Of a DNA stretch of 64,000 nt, positions 9,351 through 21,400 are shown piece by piece (position 1 is the first letter of the stretch; every line of letters starts with the position of its first letter). Below the pieces are notes generated by a model. The model did no database searches. It saw nothing but the letters and a program-made list of their open reading frames with translations, and was not told the origin of the DNA. The stretch comes from Molossus alvarezi. Taxonomy: Eukaryota; Chordata; Mammalia; Chiroptera; Molossidae. Made by a program: the position numbers and the translations under genes. The DNA is taken from contig CM073886.1 of assembly GCA_037176705.1 (NCBI GenBank), forward strand, positions 86,463,501 to 86,527,500. The letters are read 5' to 3'.

Positions 9351-9640
9351 TTTTACAGCTTTGTTGAGGTATTCTTTACATAAAATATACTGCACATATT
9401 TAAAGTGTACAATTTGATAAGTTTGGGCATATGCACATTTGTATCCATGAAATCATCACCACAATCAGAATATTGAGCACCTGTGTCCCCCTACCACCAG
9501 CAAGTTTTCTCTTACACCTTTATAATCCTTCTCTCCTGCCTCTTCTGCCCACCCCGCCAATTCCCTGGCAATGCTTTCTGTCATTATAGATTAGTTTGTG
9601 TTTTCTAGAATTTTATGCAGTAAAATCAACTCTTTAGACC
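9351..9640. repeat. Old L1M-type 3' end
   Basis: 'gctttgttgaggtattctttacataaaat', 'tttaaagtgtacaatttgataag' and 'aaatcatcaccacaatcagaat' are landmarks of a common old L1 3' end. A related but distinct copy lies at 10045-10170. Confidence 0.6.
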
Positions 9641-10044
9641 ACTTTAAACAAAATTCTCAGGTTGGTATATCTTGTATGACAATAGGAAGTGTGAATGAGG
9701 GCCTCAGAGGTGTGACGGCTGACTTTATAGTTGAGAATCCTCAGGGGACAGCATCCTGCTCTTTATCTTTGCAGGGTGCGTTTTCTAATTAATTCACCTT
9801 TTCACTACAAGTGTAGCCAGTGTTGTCCTGGCTTTATCTGAGGGTCTCTAAACAACTTTGTCATCTTATAAAGGCCTTGGTGTTATCCTCTGTCCCCCAT
9901 AAGCCATTAAAACTAAAGCTCTGTATCCCTGGGGACAGCAGATGCTCTGAGGTGACTGCTACTGTCAGTACCCCTTCAACAGTCAAGGTTTGTGGTCCTG
10001 TCTTGCCATTGGCCACTGACAATGACATTTACCTTCTTGAAAGC
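9641..10044. other. Unassigned intron sequence
   Basis: About 400 bases without recognised family or coding similarity. The 92-codon frame at 9820-10098 runs into an L1-like piece and has no recognisable domain. Confidence 0.5.
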
Positions 10045-10170
10045 TCAGTCATTTATATTATAATAACAACTTTATTGAGATACATTCTCATATCATAAAA
10101 TAAACCACTTTGATGTACAATTCAGTGGTTTTCGTACAGTCACAGAGTTGTGCAACCAAGTTCAATGATA
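10045..10170. repeat. Old L1M-type fragment
   Basis: 'acaactttattgagatacat', 'tgtacaattcagtggtttt' and 'cagagttgtgcaacc' are the well-known landmarks of this old L1 end segment. Confidence 0.65.
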
Positions 10171-10424
10171 TTAGAAAAAATTTTAGAAATATTTAAGTGT
10201 TTTCATAGTAGGGGGAATATTTTAAAAGACATTTTGTCTACTTTAATATATTTTTCAAGCTTAGGAGGAACACCTAAGACTTATGTTGTGTTCTCCCCAT
10301 AGTAGTTTTTATATATAACCCACTCTGGTCCTAAGAAGCTGTATCACAATCTCCTGGGGCTTTGTTTAAAAATTTGTGTCCTCTGGTCTCACCTCGAACC
10401 TGCAGAATTAGAATTGCTCTCTGG

Positions 10425-10530
10425 GTGTGAGGTTGCAGGAGAAGGCCAATCGATGTTCTCTCTCAGCAATATTTCTCTCCCCCTCCCTCTCCCTTCCTCC
10501 CTCTCTAAAATCAATAAAGAAAAAATGAAT
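10425..10530 (+). repeat. Truncated VES SINE (3' half only)
   Basis: Only the distal part is present: GGCCAATCGATGTTCTCTCT, a C/T-rich stretch and CTCTAAAATCAATAAAGA. The tRNA-like head is missing, so this is a 5'-truncated or decayed copy of the older subfamily. Confidence 0.7.
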
Positions 10531-11818
10531 CTGAAGTTTTAAAGCCCCTCAGATAATTCAAATCCTCAACCAAGTTTATGAATCATTATACCCTTGTATT
10601 TGGAGTAGCTATTTGGTCCTCAATATGTATGTCCTTAAATCTTCAGGATTATTGTTTTCTTCCAACAAGAAGGGCATTTATATACTAGTTTACGTGTCAT
10701 TTTCTGGGTATTCCACATTATCTGTACAGCTTTAAGTTTTGTTAAATGAAGTATTTCTCAGATCCATTTTCCGTGTAGTCTTTGTTATGTATATTCCTAG
10801 GGAGCTGAGTGATGGGCAAGAAAGCATCTTCTTTAGCACATCCCTTTGAACAAAAACCTGGGCATCTGCTGGCCCCTCAGTGACACATGAAGTGTGATTT
10901 TCGACTGCTGAAGCCCCCAGTCCAGAAGCCTGTGGCGCCGGCCCTCTGCAGCCGCAGCTGCCCCAGCTTTCCTGGCCATTCCTGCTCCGTGCAGTTTTCC
11001 ACCTCATTCATCACGCCAACGCTATAATATGAGGTGATTGGTCACATATTATATTTAGCAGCAAACCTTTCTCTGACTTGCAATTTGCAAATGTTACTCA
11101 TCAGATGCTGGGCCTGCAGCTGTTGCCCTTTTTGAGGCCCCAGCTAATTTCACTTGGCTAAAGGTGTCTTGATGTGAAGGATTAGAGTGGAATCTTGATT
11201 TACCACACGAGAGAAGCCAACCTAATCCAATGTTTAGTTCTATATTGTGCGCTATGAAATCCGTGAGGAAATGGAGGCCATTTTAATTAGGCCGGTAGAG
11301 CCTGATCCTGCTTTTTTAAAGTTAAAGTTTAAATTTTGAATAAAGGTAGGTAATTCTTTATAATGTCTATCATCTCAACATGAGGGCCTCTAGTATGAAG
11401 GGATCATAAAGATTTGGTATCATGAGAGTGCTGTTTAATATCATTCTGTGAGCAAATAGATTTAACAGTGTTAATTTGCCTTAGTGTGAAGAGCTTTTAG
11501 AGACCTCTTTGTGTGTGTGTGTGTGGGGGGTGTCTTTACCATTCTTTAGTCACCTGGTGCCAGTCCCTTTAAGGTATCATAAGAAAAGCTAATTACTTTT
11601 ATATCATGTTAGGTTTTAGGGGTTTTGCAAAGTTGCTTTCTCAGTAGCTACTAAGTCATTGAGAGCATTACTTCCAGGAAACAAGAGAGGAAAAAATGGT
11701 TAAGTGCACTGCATTAGGTCTTCAACAGATACTTGTCAGTTGATTACCTCTGTCTCCTTATTACTTGATACTGATTTCTTCCACTAGGGAGTGAAAAAAC
11801 AACAAACAAAGTAACTTG
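10531..11818. other. Unassigned intron sequence, possible conserved block
   Basis: No gene or repeat is recognised. From about 10780 to 11330 the sequence is more complex than nearby AT-rich intron. It has homeodomain-like ATTTTAATTAGG near 11281 and a mixed GC composition, as seen in some conserved enhancers. There is a short TG run at 11511-11524. Conservation cannot be judged from one sequence. Confidence 0.35.
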
Positions 11819-11819
11819 G

Positions 11820-12045
11820 GCCCTGGCCAGTGTGGCTCAGTTGGTTGAAGCATCATCCCATAGACGGAAAGGTTGCAGGTCCAGTTCCTGATCAGGGCAC
11901 ATAGCTAGGTTGCGGGTTTGGTCCCAGGTCGGGGCACATACAGAAGGCAACCAATCGATGTTTTTTTCTCTCTCTCTTCCCCTCTCTCAGATCAGTAAGC
12001 ATATCCTCAGGTGGGGATTAAGAAAAAATAATTTTAAAAATTAAA
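11820..12045 (+). repeat. VES SINE
   Basis: The head CCCTGGCCAGTGTGGCTCAG is followed by TTGGTTGAAGCATCATCCCA, then a CT-rich zone and ATATCCTCAGGTGGGGATTA. An A-rich tail follows. Confidence 0.88.
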
Positions 12046-12401
12046 AAATAAAACTTGGAAATCCAGTTGCTTCTTTTTTTCTTCCTCCCTCTCTCCCTTT
12101 CATTCTTTCCCTCCTTTCTCCCACCTCCTGACACAAGCTGCCCCTCAGCTGCCAGAACTGTGGGCTCCTAGGAGCAGATGTGAAGGCATCATCACACCCT
12201 TATTACCGTTGCAGTTGGAAATACAAGTCTGGGGTTACAGGCAGGAGTCAGGATAAATCTGCAAGTGTGGAATCAGTAATCTGTAGATGATGACTAAGGC
12301 TGTCCGAGAGTGTGTGGTGAAGAGAAGAGTCTACTTGTTTAGTCTTAGGGTACCCCAACATTTAGGAATTAAGAAGAGGCAGAGATCCTACAAAGGAAAC
12401 C
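12046..12401. other. Unassigned intron sequence with CT-rich start
   Basis: A pyrimidine-rich run (12070-12130) follows the VES tail. The remaining 270 bases show no recognised family. Confidence 0.5.
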
Positions 12402-12530
12402 AAGGAAGGAAGGAAGGAAGGGAGGAAGGGAGGAAGGGAGGAAGGGAGGGAGGGAGGAAGGGAGGGAGGGAGGAAGGAAGGAAGGAAGGAAGGAAGGAAG
12501 GAAGGAAGGAAGGAAGGAAGGAAAGAAAAG
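12402..12530 (+). repeat. GGAA-type microsatellite, about 128 bp
   Basis: AAGG units alternate with GGGAGG-type variants, then about 55 bp of pure AAGG repeats. On translation it gives a meaningless Gly/Arg/Lys/Glu-rich frame. GGAA repeats can be bound by ETS-family proteins, but no function is implied here. Confidence 0.95.
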
Positions 12531-13008
12531 AGTACTTCATGAAGGTCAACTATATTAAATGGTCATGAGCAGTCAGGTTAGAAGAGAGGATGAAGAATTA
12601 ACCACTGGATTTAACATTGTGGATGGAGGTGGTCATTGGTGGTAGTGGAGTGATGGAAACCAAAATCTGATTTGAGAGAGTTCAAATGAGAGTGGAACTA
12701 AGGAGTAGTCACAATTGTATCAGGTATGACTCTTGAGTTGTCTTGCTGCTGAGGGGAGCAGAGCAAAGGAGAAGTAGCAGGAAGGAGATATGAGGTCAAG
12801 GGAGGTTTGGGGGAGGGTATTTGTTTATTTAATAAAGTTTATCCTTTGTAAAAAATTTTTAAAAAGGAAGAAGAAGAAGGCAGAGTATATGTGCACAGAT
12901 GCTGCTAGCTTGGTAGACTTGATGGTGGGAGGGTGAAGTCCTCTGTTGATTGCTTCTGTTTTATATAAGATATAATAAGATATAATAAGATATAAAATCA
13001 GGAGCTGA
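12531..13008. other. Unassigned intron with a 10-bp tandem repeat
   Basis: Mostly unrecognised sequence. At 12963-12994 the unit GATATAATAA is repeated about three times. The region ends at the target duplication of the next VES. Confidence 0.6.
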
Positions 13009-13240
13009 ACCCTGGCCAGTTTGGCTCAGGGGTTGGAGCTTCGGCCCGCAGACCAGAGAGTCCCAGGTTCAGTTCCCTCTAAGGGCACCTACCTCGGTTG
13101 CAGTTTGTCCCTGGCCCCAGTTGGGGTCGTGTGGGTGGCAGCCAGTCAGTGTGTGTCTCTCACATCGATGTTTCTCGCTCTCTGTTCCTCCCTCTCTCCC
13201 TCCCTATCTGAAGATAAATGCAAAAAAAAAAAAAAAAAAA
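13009..13240 (+). repeat. VES SINE with target-site duplication
   Basis: Sense VES with CCCTGGCCAGTTTGGCTCAG head and a long A tail (13220-13242). The flanking repeat is AAATCAGGAGCTGA at 12995-13008, and the copy at 13241-13254 has one mismatch. Confidence 0.92.
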
Positions 13241-13254
13241 AAATCAGAAGCTGA

Positions 13255-13652
13255 GAGAGGAGAAGGGGAAAGCACATATTATAAGTTTGAGAAGAAATGA
13301 GAAGGTGTGAAATAATCAGTTTGGAGGTTTATATTGCCTTGGATTTCAGATCTTTTTAGACTCTGAGGTAACAGTGTAATCTCAGGAATACCAAGTGTTC
13401 ATGTGGATGTTCCACTGGAAGAAACCACAGAGTAGGAATAATTCAGGCTGAAAATCTTTAAGTATAGCCATGTTACCTTCTCATTTACTCAGGGAATACA
13501 TAAAGTCATTTGATAAATACCAATTAAAGATTTTTTTTAATAGCTAATATCTTTACCTGGTTCATAATGTAAAAAGAATAAACGTGCCAACAGTGAAGAA
13601 TCTTCTTCCCTTGGCCCCTTACCATCTAATTCCTTTCCCTAGAGTCTCTAAG
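13255..13652. other. Unassigned intron sequence
   Basis: About 400 bases between two VES copies, with no recognised element. Confidence 0.5.
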
Positions 13653-13667
13653 TAGTGACACTTTCTT

Positions 13668-13918
13668 TTTTTTTTTTTTCCTCACCCGAGGACATTTTTC
13701 CATTTTTTGTTCAGGTAGAGTGGGAGGGAGAGAGAGGAACAGAGAGAGAGAGAGAGAAACATCGATGTGAAGGGACACATCGAGTGGTTGCCACCCGCAC
13801 AACCGACCAGGGCCGGGGACAAACCGCAACCGAGGTACATGCCCTTAGCGGGAACCGAACCCGGGTCTCTCAGGACCGCAGGCCGACGCTTTAACCGCTG
13901 AGCCAAACCGGCCAGGGC
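13668..13918 (-). repeat. VES SINE with 15-bp target-site duplication
   Basis: Young-type reverse VES. The flanking repeat is TAGTGACACTTTCTT at 13653-13667 and 13921-13935, perfect. It lies 309 bp upstream of the exon at 14228, opposite in orientation to the VES at 14969. Confidence 0.94.
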
Positions 13919-13935
13919 ATTAGTGACACTTTCTT

Positions 13936-14346
<411 letters not shown>

Positions 14347-14633
14347 TAAAGAAAGGCTCTTTATATAGACAAGGTTGTGTAAATAAAGAATATCTTACAC
14401 TGGAAATATTTTTTCAGAGTATAGTATGTTTTTGTAGTTACTAATAGATATTTCATGGTGAAGTAGCAAATTTCTTTGAAATAAAAGCTAATAAATTTAT
14501 CATCTCTGATGTCAGTGATCATTATTATGCATCTGATTTTAATTTTTCCAGGATGTGGTATTCTGTTATATAATATCATGATTTTTTTAAGTTGGTACAC
14601 TCAACTCTTCAGTGGAATAGTATTTACTTTTTA

Positions 14634-14901
14634 TTTTTATTTATTTATTTATTTATTTTTTATCCTCACCCGAGGACATTTTTCCATTTTTTGTACAGAT
14701 AGAGTGGAAGGGAGAGAGAGGAGGGAGAGAGAGAGAGAGAAACATCGACGGGAAGGGACACATTGAGTGGCTGCCACCCGCACAACCAACCAGGGCCGGG
14801 GACAAACTGCAACCAAAGTACGTGCCCTTAGCGGGAACCGAACCCGGGTCTCTCCGGACCGCAGGGCGACGCTCCAACCGCTGAGCCAAACCGGCCAGGG
14901 C
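14634..14901 (-). repeat. VES SINE with target-site duplication, first half of an inverted pair
   Basis: Reverse VES with tail side TATCCTCACCCGAGGACATT and head complement CCAAACCGGCCAGGGC. The flanking repeat AGTATTTACTTTTTA is at 14619-14633 and 14902-14916. A TTTA-rich run (14633-14660) extends the tail. Confidence 0.94.
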
Positions 14902-14968
14902 AGTATTTACTTTTTAATATTGGAAGTATTTTTGGTAGTTGAGAAAATTTGTAAAAAAATGTATATTG

Positions 14969-15237
14969 CCCTGGCTGGTTTGGCTCAGTGGTTAATGCAT
15001 CGGCCCATGGACCCAACGGTCATAGGTTCTATTCCTGGTCAAGGGCATGTACCTGGATTGAAGGTTCAATCCCCAGCCCCTGTTGAGGTGGTGCAGGAGG
15101 CAGCCAATCAATGTGTCTCTCTCACATCCATGTTTCTTTCTCTCTCTCTCTCTCTCCCTCCCTCCCTCTCCTCTCTGCTTCCTTCCCTTCTACTCTCTAA
15201 ACATCAATGAAAAAATATCCTCAGGTGAGGATTAACA
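14969..15237 (+). repeat. VES SINE, second half of an inverted pair
   Basis: Sense VES with CCCTGGCTGGTTTGGCTCAG head and ATATCCTCAGGTGAGGATTA at the distal end. It lies 67 bp after the reverse VES, so a long hairpin is possible in the transcript. Confidence 0.9.
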
Positions 15238-15339
15238 ACAACAGAAAAAGAACATATATTAATGTTCGTGTTAAACTGCTGCAGAGCAATGGAAGAGAGA
15301 TAATATTAGGCTAGGAATCAGGAATGGTAGTTGATAAGA

Positions 15340-15550
15340 ACCATTACTGAACACCTTCTATGCAGTCTGTTGTACTAGTTTCTTGACATACATTCTCTCG
15401 TATGTTAATTCTTACAGTGGCCATAGGAGGTAAGCATTATTAACTTCATTTTACATGCAAGACTAAGAATAGTTGATAAATTTCCCGAGTTCACACAGGT
15501 CATAAATGGAAATTTTAGACTTCAAACCCAGTGCTCTGTGACATCAAAAG
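15340..15550 (-). repeat. MIR SINE (ancient)
   Basis: 'cttctatgcagtctgttgtac', 'taattcttacagtggccataggaggtaag', 'ttcattttacatgcaagac' and 'tgataaatttcccgagttcacac' follow the reverse MIR order. Confidence 0.65.
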
Positions 15551-15985
15551 TTCTTTTCCCTCAAATAATATCTGATCTCATCTTTATCGTGAATTAACTT
15601 TGTGACATTGGGTGATTGGGCCCCTCTCATTTTCCTTATTTCCAATATGAGGACAACAGTATCTTCCTCGCAGAGCTGATGTGATGCTAAAATGAGATCT
15701 TAGATGTGAAAGCTATTTGTAGAAATTATTAGCACCGTAAAATTTCAAGTTTATTGCTAAATCTAGAAGAGGAAAAGGAAAGAAACCATCACTCATTTTA
15801 ATCTGGGTCCTTTCTTTCTGTTTCTTGATATTCTCCTTTAGATATGGGAAGAGTTTACCCAGGTCGTAACGTAAATTTTATAGCCTCATAATGTTCAGAT
15901 TGAAGGGGAACAGAAAGGCCATTGGTTCGTCCCTTGCATAATGGATAAAATCTCAATTGTCATAGTACCTGATATTTGTTTAGGC
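15551..15985. other. Unassigned intron sequence, part MIR-like
   Basis: 'ccttatttccaatatgaggacaacagtatcttcctcgcagagctgatgtgatgctaaaatgag' near 15630-15700 looks like a second MIR in + orientation. The rest is unrecognised. Confidence 0.45.
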
Positions 15986-16190
15986 AGCACCACAGAATTT
16001 AAAAAGCTTTCACATACATTTTCTCATTGGAGCTGCAAACCCTTCGAGGCAGGTGCCTTTATTCTGTTTATGCAGATGGAGCATCGAAGTTCCAGAGGCA
16101 CTATGCCATCTGTTTATGAAACACAGCAAGCCATCAGGAGAGCTAGTTCTCAACTGCAGGTCCTGTGTTTGCACCAGATTTTATCCGCCC
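15986..16190 (-). repeat. MIR-like SINE fragment
   Basis: 'agctttcacatacattttctcattgg' and 'cccttcgaggcaggtgcct' resemble reverse MIR. Divergence is strong. Confidence 0.5.
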
Positions 16191-16747
16191 CTTAATGAGA
16201 TTCCTAAATCAAATTCATAAGTCTGAGGCATTTTTAGAAAGTCTCCCTCTTTTTACTCTTCTTCCTCTTTATGAGGTTTTAATTATATACACATCTTCTA
16301 CTCTATCCTTTTTGCTCTGAGTCTCTACTTTAGGGTAGAATCTATCCTTGGAATAACCCTTTCTGTTTGCTTATTTAGTTTAGAATTAAGAAGCACACTC
16401 ACAGATTTTATGGTTCAAAAGACGACTTTGTGGGTTGACTGGTCCATAGCAGAACTTATGTCAGAGTAAGAGAAATGGTTCCAAGACTGAGTTCTCTAAA
16501 TTTAGATTTTTATCTCTCGAGCCAAATTTTTTTAGCCATTAGAATTTTCCACCTTTCAGATACAAGTTCCCATATAGTTGGAGCACAGAACATAGAGAAA
16601 ATATCAGGGTTTACGGATATCCCTTGGGATAAAGGGAAATATCAATGACTAGTTTTAAATTAGTAGAGTTTAAAGAGGAGCTCTCTCTTGTTCTGAGCAA
16701 GGTCTTTGTTTGATTTCCAGTGTTTCTGACCAAGGTTGTCCTATACA
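16191..16747. other. Unassigned intron sequence
   Basis: No gene or repeat is recognised in these 560 bases. Confidence 0.5.
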
Positions 16748-16761
16748 AAGAAAAAGAGAAG

Positions 16762-17001
16762 CCCTGGCCGGTTTGGCTCAGCGGTTAGAGAGTCGGCCTG
16801 CGGTCCAGAGAGACCTGGGTTCAGTTCCCGCTAAGGGCATGTGCCTCAGTTGCGGTTTGTCTTCAGCCCTGGTTGGTTGTGCATGTGGCAGCCACTCGAT
16901 GTGTCCCTTTCACGTCAATGTTTCTCTTTCTCTCTCTTCCTCTCTCTCCCTCCCACTCTACCTGAACAAAAAATGGAAAAATGTCCTCGGGTGAGGATAA
17001 A
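16762..17001 (+). repeat. VES SINE with target-site duplication
   Basis: Sense young-type VES with CCTGGCCGGTTTGGCTCAGC head and GTCCTCGGGTGAGGATAAAA end. The flanking repeat AAGAAAAAGAGAAGCC is at about 16748-16763 and 17002-17017. It lies 185 bp before the exon at 17187. Confidence 0.93.
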
Positions 17002-17186
17002 AAGAAAAAGAGAAGCCATTGTGTATATTTTGTTTGCATTAACACAAAAGAATTTTTAAAATGGAGTCATACCACGTGAACATTGTTCCAATAAAATGGG
17101 TGTTATGTCTTTTTTAAGGTCAGTGTGTGAATTAGGCCCAATATATGGCATAAATCAACCAAAGGTTTCTTTTTTTTGTCTTTTAG

Positions 17187-17245
17187 TTTGTGGACAACAT
17201 TTCATCTCGAGAAGAGATAGATCATGCAGAGTATTACCTTTACAA
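17187..17245 (+). CDS. MRPS27: MRPS27 coding exon (probably exon 4)
   Basis: This 59-bp exon starts on a full codon and reads FVDNISSREEIDHAEYYLY plus two bases of a lysine codon. Donor GTAAGT is at 17246 and acceptor TTTTAG ends at 17186. It matches mS27 at about residues 75-94, at the start of its helical PPR-type region. The phase agrees with both neighbours: the previous exon ends on a codon boundary and the next exon supplies the third base of the lysine codon. Skipping this exon would shift the frame. It is flanked by VES copies of opposite orientation (+ at 16762, - at 18247). Confidence 0.95.
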
Positions 17246-17339
17246 GTAAGTTTTCCATTTCATTGGGCTATATACTCTCCTAATTTACATCTCTTTTTTA
17301 ACACAAAGGGTGGTATGTATTATATATAATGTTCAAAAC

Positions 17340-17830
17340 TTTGCTTTTTAAGTTTATGTTTTGGAGATCTTTCCCTATCAGTATATAAAGAGCTTCCTCA
17401 TTTTTTATATTTACATGATGTCCCATACTATGAATATATTGTTTAAACCAGTTCCCTGTTGATGAATCTTTAGGATGTGTTCTCTCTCTCTTTTTGTGCT
17501 GTATAATGTAACAATAAATTACCATATACATATGTAATTTTGTACATAATTCTTATAAGTATTTACGTTTGTAATTTCAATAGCTGTTTCCTAATTGCTT
17601 TCTTTTGAGATTTTATCAGTTTGCGTTCTCAACAGCAGTGTTATGAGAGACGCCTGTTTTTATAGCTTGGACAATGAGGGTATTTTCACACTTTGGGAAT
17701 TTTTTTTTGTTAATCTGATAGATGCAAAGTTATATATTTCTCTCTTCTCTTTTTTTATTCATAGGAAAATATACTCTATATGCACAGTTTGGCACCTGTT
17801 ATTAATTAGTACTATATTTTAAAGCTTTTT
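17340..17830 (-). repeat. Old LINE-like fragment, antisense
   Basis: 'gagcttcctcattttttatatttacatgatgtccca', 'aaaccagttccctgttgatgaatctttagg' and 'ttctcaacagcagtgttatgagag' resemble the complement of an old L1 or HAL1 coding end. Assignment is by eye. Confidence 0.5.
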
Positions 17831-18240
17831 CTCTGTTACCACAGTTATTTCATTCTTTCTCTTGGCTATGAGCAGCCCCACGCAGACTGTATTCAGATGC
17901 ACTCACACATGTACCAAGAAGCATGTTCAGTGCAGCACCATCCACAGCAGCAAAAGGCTGGATAACATAAAGCTCGTTACATGTGTGACTGGCCGAATCA
18001 GTCATGATTTATTCTTATAGTTGGTATTCCGCCTGTCAGAATAGTACCTTACAACTAACTTCCTATTGTTTCCTTATTGTGATTTTTAAAATCTAATTTA
18101 TGATTTGTTCCAATTCCCAGGTTTCAAAAATGGCCTCAGATTTTAATTTAAAGTGTTTCCAGTAAGCTTTGCATTAGAATTTCCCACTTGATCTTACTTT
18201 GTTTTGATCAAGAAAGTTTCCATTATTTCCATCTGGGTAC
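17831..18240. other. Unassigned intron, short L1-like piece
   Basis: 'cactcacacatgtaccaagaagcatgttcagtgcagcacc' and 'agcaaaaggctggataacataaa' (17900-17975) resemble the L1-type 'isolated from sense' end segment. The remainder is unrecognised. Confidence 0.4.
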
Positions 18241-18246
18241 ATTTTT

Positions 18247-18452
18247 ATTTTTATTTTTTTTCTTTTATTGATATGAGGGGGGGAAGGAGAGATAGAAACA
18301 TTGATGAGAAAGAACATCAATTGGCTGCTTCCTACATGCTCCCCACTGGGGATCAGCCCCACAACCTGGTCATGTGCCCTGACTGGGAATCAAACTGGTG
18401 ACCTCTTGATGCATGGGTCGACACTCAACCACTGAGCCACACCAGCCGGGCT
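18247..18452 (-). repeat. VES SINE
   Basis: Reverse older-type VES with TCTTTTATTGATATGAGGGG on the tail side and GAGCCACACCAGCCGGGC on the head side. A short imperfect flank repeat reads 'gtacatttt' before and 'gtgcatttt' after. Confidence 0.88.
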
Positions 18453-21400
18453 GTGCATTTTAAAAAGCTTCCTTTATAGTAATGAAAATTTATTCAATTT
18501 TAATTACTTTTCAAAACAGCTTCTTTTATTCTTTCTGCATTGGATGCATTCTACCACCTTTTTGGTGTTTTCAGTTTAAATATAAAGCTCAAGTCATTTA
18601 GATTCCACACTATAAAAAAACTTATTTTAAATCTAAGATTGCCTTTAACAATGTCCTAAGTTTAAATCCTAGGTCCTGAAATCATCATTGCAAGTGCCCT
18701 CCTATCCTTCATTAAGATAAACTGAAATGGATCCTTTGATGAGAGCAAACCCTGTCATCCTTTAGTGGTTCTTTGGCCTGGTGGGGCTCCTGTGATCATT
18801 TTTTTGCCTGTGGTGAAAGGTGTATTTGGGCTGGCATCTGCCCAGTTCTCATCCTTTTGCTTTGTTTATGGCAAAATGCAGAAAATAGTTCCAACTTCCA
18901 AATAGAACCTATTTTTTAGAATTTCATTCCATAGAACACAGTACCATAGTCTTGGAAGAAATATGTAGCAAATTTTCTTCTATCCCAAAGTACCTCTGTA
19001 ACATATACTTTATTTCAGTGACTCAACATTCAACAAGTGTTTACTGAGCACCTAGTAGGTGCCCAGCCTCTGTCCAAAGTGCTGGACATACAGTGGTGAA
19101 TAAGTGTGACCTTGTTCCTGTCCCTGTACATTAAAGTTTAACTGAGAAATTTAAGTCCTACCTTTAAGATCTCCCATGATTAAATCTTCACATGATGTCC
19201 AGTTTTATATGGCCTGGAGTCTCACTGAAAGTTCTATAAAATCTCTCTTTCCTGTTTTCATATAGATCATCAGAAGACTTTTGTTCATCTTAAATCTGAG
19301 TCACTATTTAATTTGTCATCCTATCCTTTGCTTAGTTAAAACAATGTTCTAACTGTGATATCACTTTCTTATTTCTATTCTTTCTCCTCCCTCCCATTGC
19401 TAAGAAAATTAGCTCTCTTTTTCTCAGCTTTTTTTTTTTTTTTAAAGAAACATTTTTATGACTTTTCAACTCCATAAAGCTGCATCCAAATGTGGATAAC
19501 AGAGGTTGACTCGGTTCACTGTAGCTTAGTGTCTCCCTCCTGCTTTCTAGCCTTAGAGAATATACAAAGCATAGTAATGCCTCAGCAAAATGAAAAGTTA
19601 TAGTTGTGAACTCTTGGAGTTTATCCCCATTAATTGAAATCAGGAATGTTAATCCTGAAGACACCAAGGGCCAGTGCTATTTCCACCTGTTAGGTCTTCA
19701 GCATGCAGTGCTTGCGATGCCAACATCCTCACAGGGGATGACTTTACACATCTCAGAGTCAACTTGCAAGCACAGGTCCAGGATGAGGAAATAGAGAAGC
19801 ACTTTCTTAATCCTACAGCTAACAGCTTTTTGCTGATCTGCCTTGAGGATTTCTCATTCCCTAGGTAGTACCATCTTGAAGGGAAGGCCCACAGCAGGAC
19901 TTTTGGCTGCCACCTCTCTCATTAGCTTAACTCTTTCCCTGCCTCAACCTGTAGAGACCAGGCACCGCACACAGGGTATATCTGCTATATTGTCTCATCT
20001 TCCAGTGATCAAATCTCCCCAACGATTATGTAAAGAGCGTTGGAGCTAAAGAGAACTGGGAACCGAGGGGTCCACAGAGAGCTGATTGAGCCTGTGCCAT
20101 GTGTCAGGTGCACAGGTAAGCAGTTCCAAGCTCCAGCAGTTCAGGAAGCTGCTGGCACATGCCAGCTTGTTACCCAGTCATCCAGGACAGACTCCCAACC
20201 TTTGAATCTCCTGAAGTACACAGGTTTCCAGGTTTAGGGACTTCGACATGTCAGAGTCCCAGGGATCTTCTAAGGAGAGTTAGAAAGACAGCTCTTTAGC
20301 AGCAGGAGGGAGAACAAATATCTAGCCAGCCCTATTTGAGCTGTGTGCTATTCTCTGGGGTGGGGTAGGGGGGCACAACTCTGACCATCTTCTGTCCTGC
20401 CACTTATAGATAAAGCATGGAAACACCAAGAAAAGGAAAATGGCCCTTTAAACAAAAGAATAATGTGAACTAAAGATGGTTAAGGCAATTAATACCAGAA
20501 ACTATATAGGTTGACCATTTAAAAAAAACAAGAAAATAAACCAAGAGTTAAAATGATTAAAACAGTAAAAAGGCTATACTGCAGTAAAATTAACAAAATT
20601 TGAAAGCTAAGAAATAAGAAAAGAAGGCCTACTAAGAACTGTTGGACTATAACAAAATTTTAAAAACATGATTAAAATAAGAGAATAAAAATGAATTAAT
20701 TAATTTTAAAAAAATGAGAAAAGGAGACCATCCAGGAACTTCATAAAATATGTATAAATTGGCTAAGAGGGTGGGAAAATAGAAAGGCATGTTTCTGCAT
20801 AAATAAATAAAACAGTAAGGAAACTGAGGCAGAAGGGGTTCCATGGAGACCAGAGTATAGAGCATGGTAAAGCAGGAGAAAATTAAAATTGCGATGAGAG
20901 GAAATCCCATATATTTCCTGTTGTGTGTTTACTAAGAACCATAATCTTAGCTTTTTCTCCGCAAAATAATCTACTTTTGGGATCTGTCAGCTTAAAGTCA
21001 ATGTTATTTTACAGTGAGCTTATCTAGTGTTTTTCTTTATCATTTTGTGGTGAGCATCACTTTCCTGGGCCACCTAGTCAGTAGTTCTGTGCTCAGCACC
21101 TGCCAAGTCCGTGTGTGCTGCCTACCAGCAGACAAGTAAGGCCCGAGGCAGGCTCTGTGTCTCCCTTTTCAGGAGATAAACTGCATGTCATGGAGAAAAT
21201 TGTAGCATCAGTAAAAGCCATTATGTTCACGGTTATAACAAGCTTTAGCAGATCCTGTAAGAGTATTTGATGATTGCATTAACAGAATGCAAACTCAAGC
21301 CATAAAAATTCCTTCTTTTCTTGTGATAACCTCCTCTTCACCGAGAATGTTTGCAAATTACATTTTTAAAGGCTTATTTAGACTTTCAAATCATTTTGGG

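Noticed and set aside
12287..12568. 93-codon frame rich in Gly, Arg, Lys and Glu
   Set aside because: It is the translation of the GGAA microsatellite.
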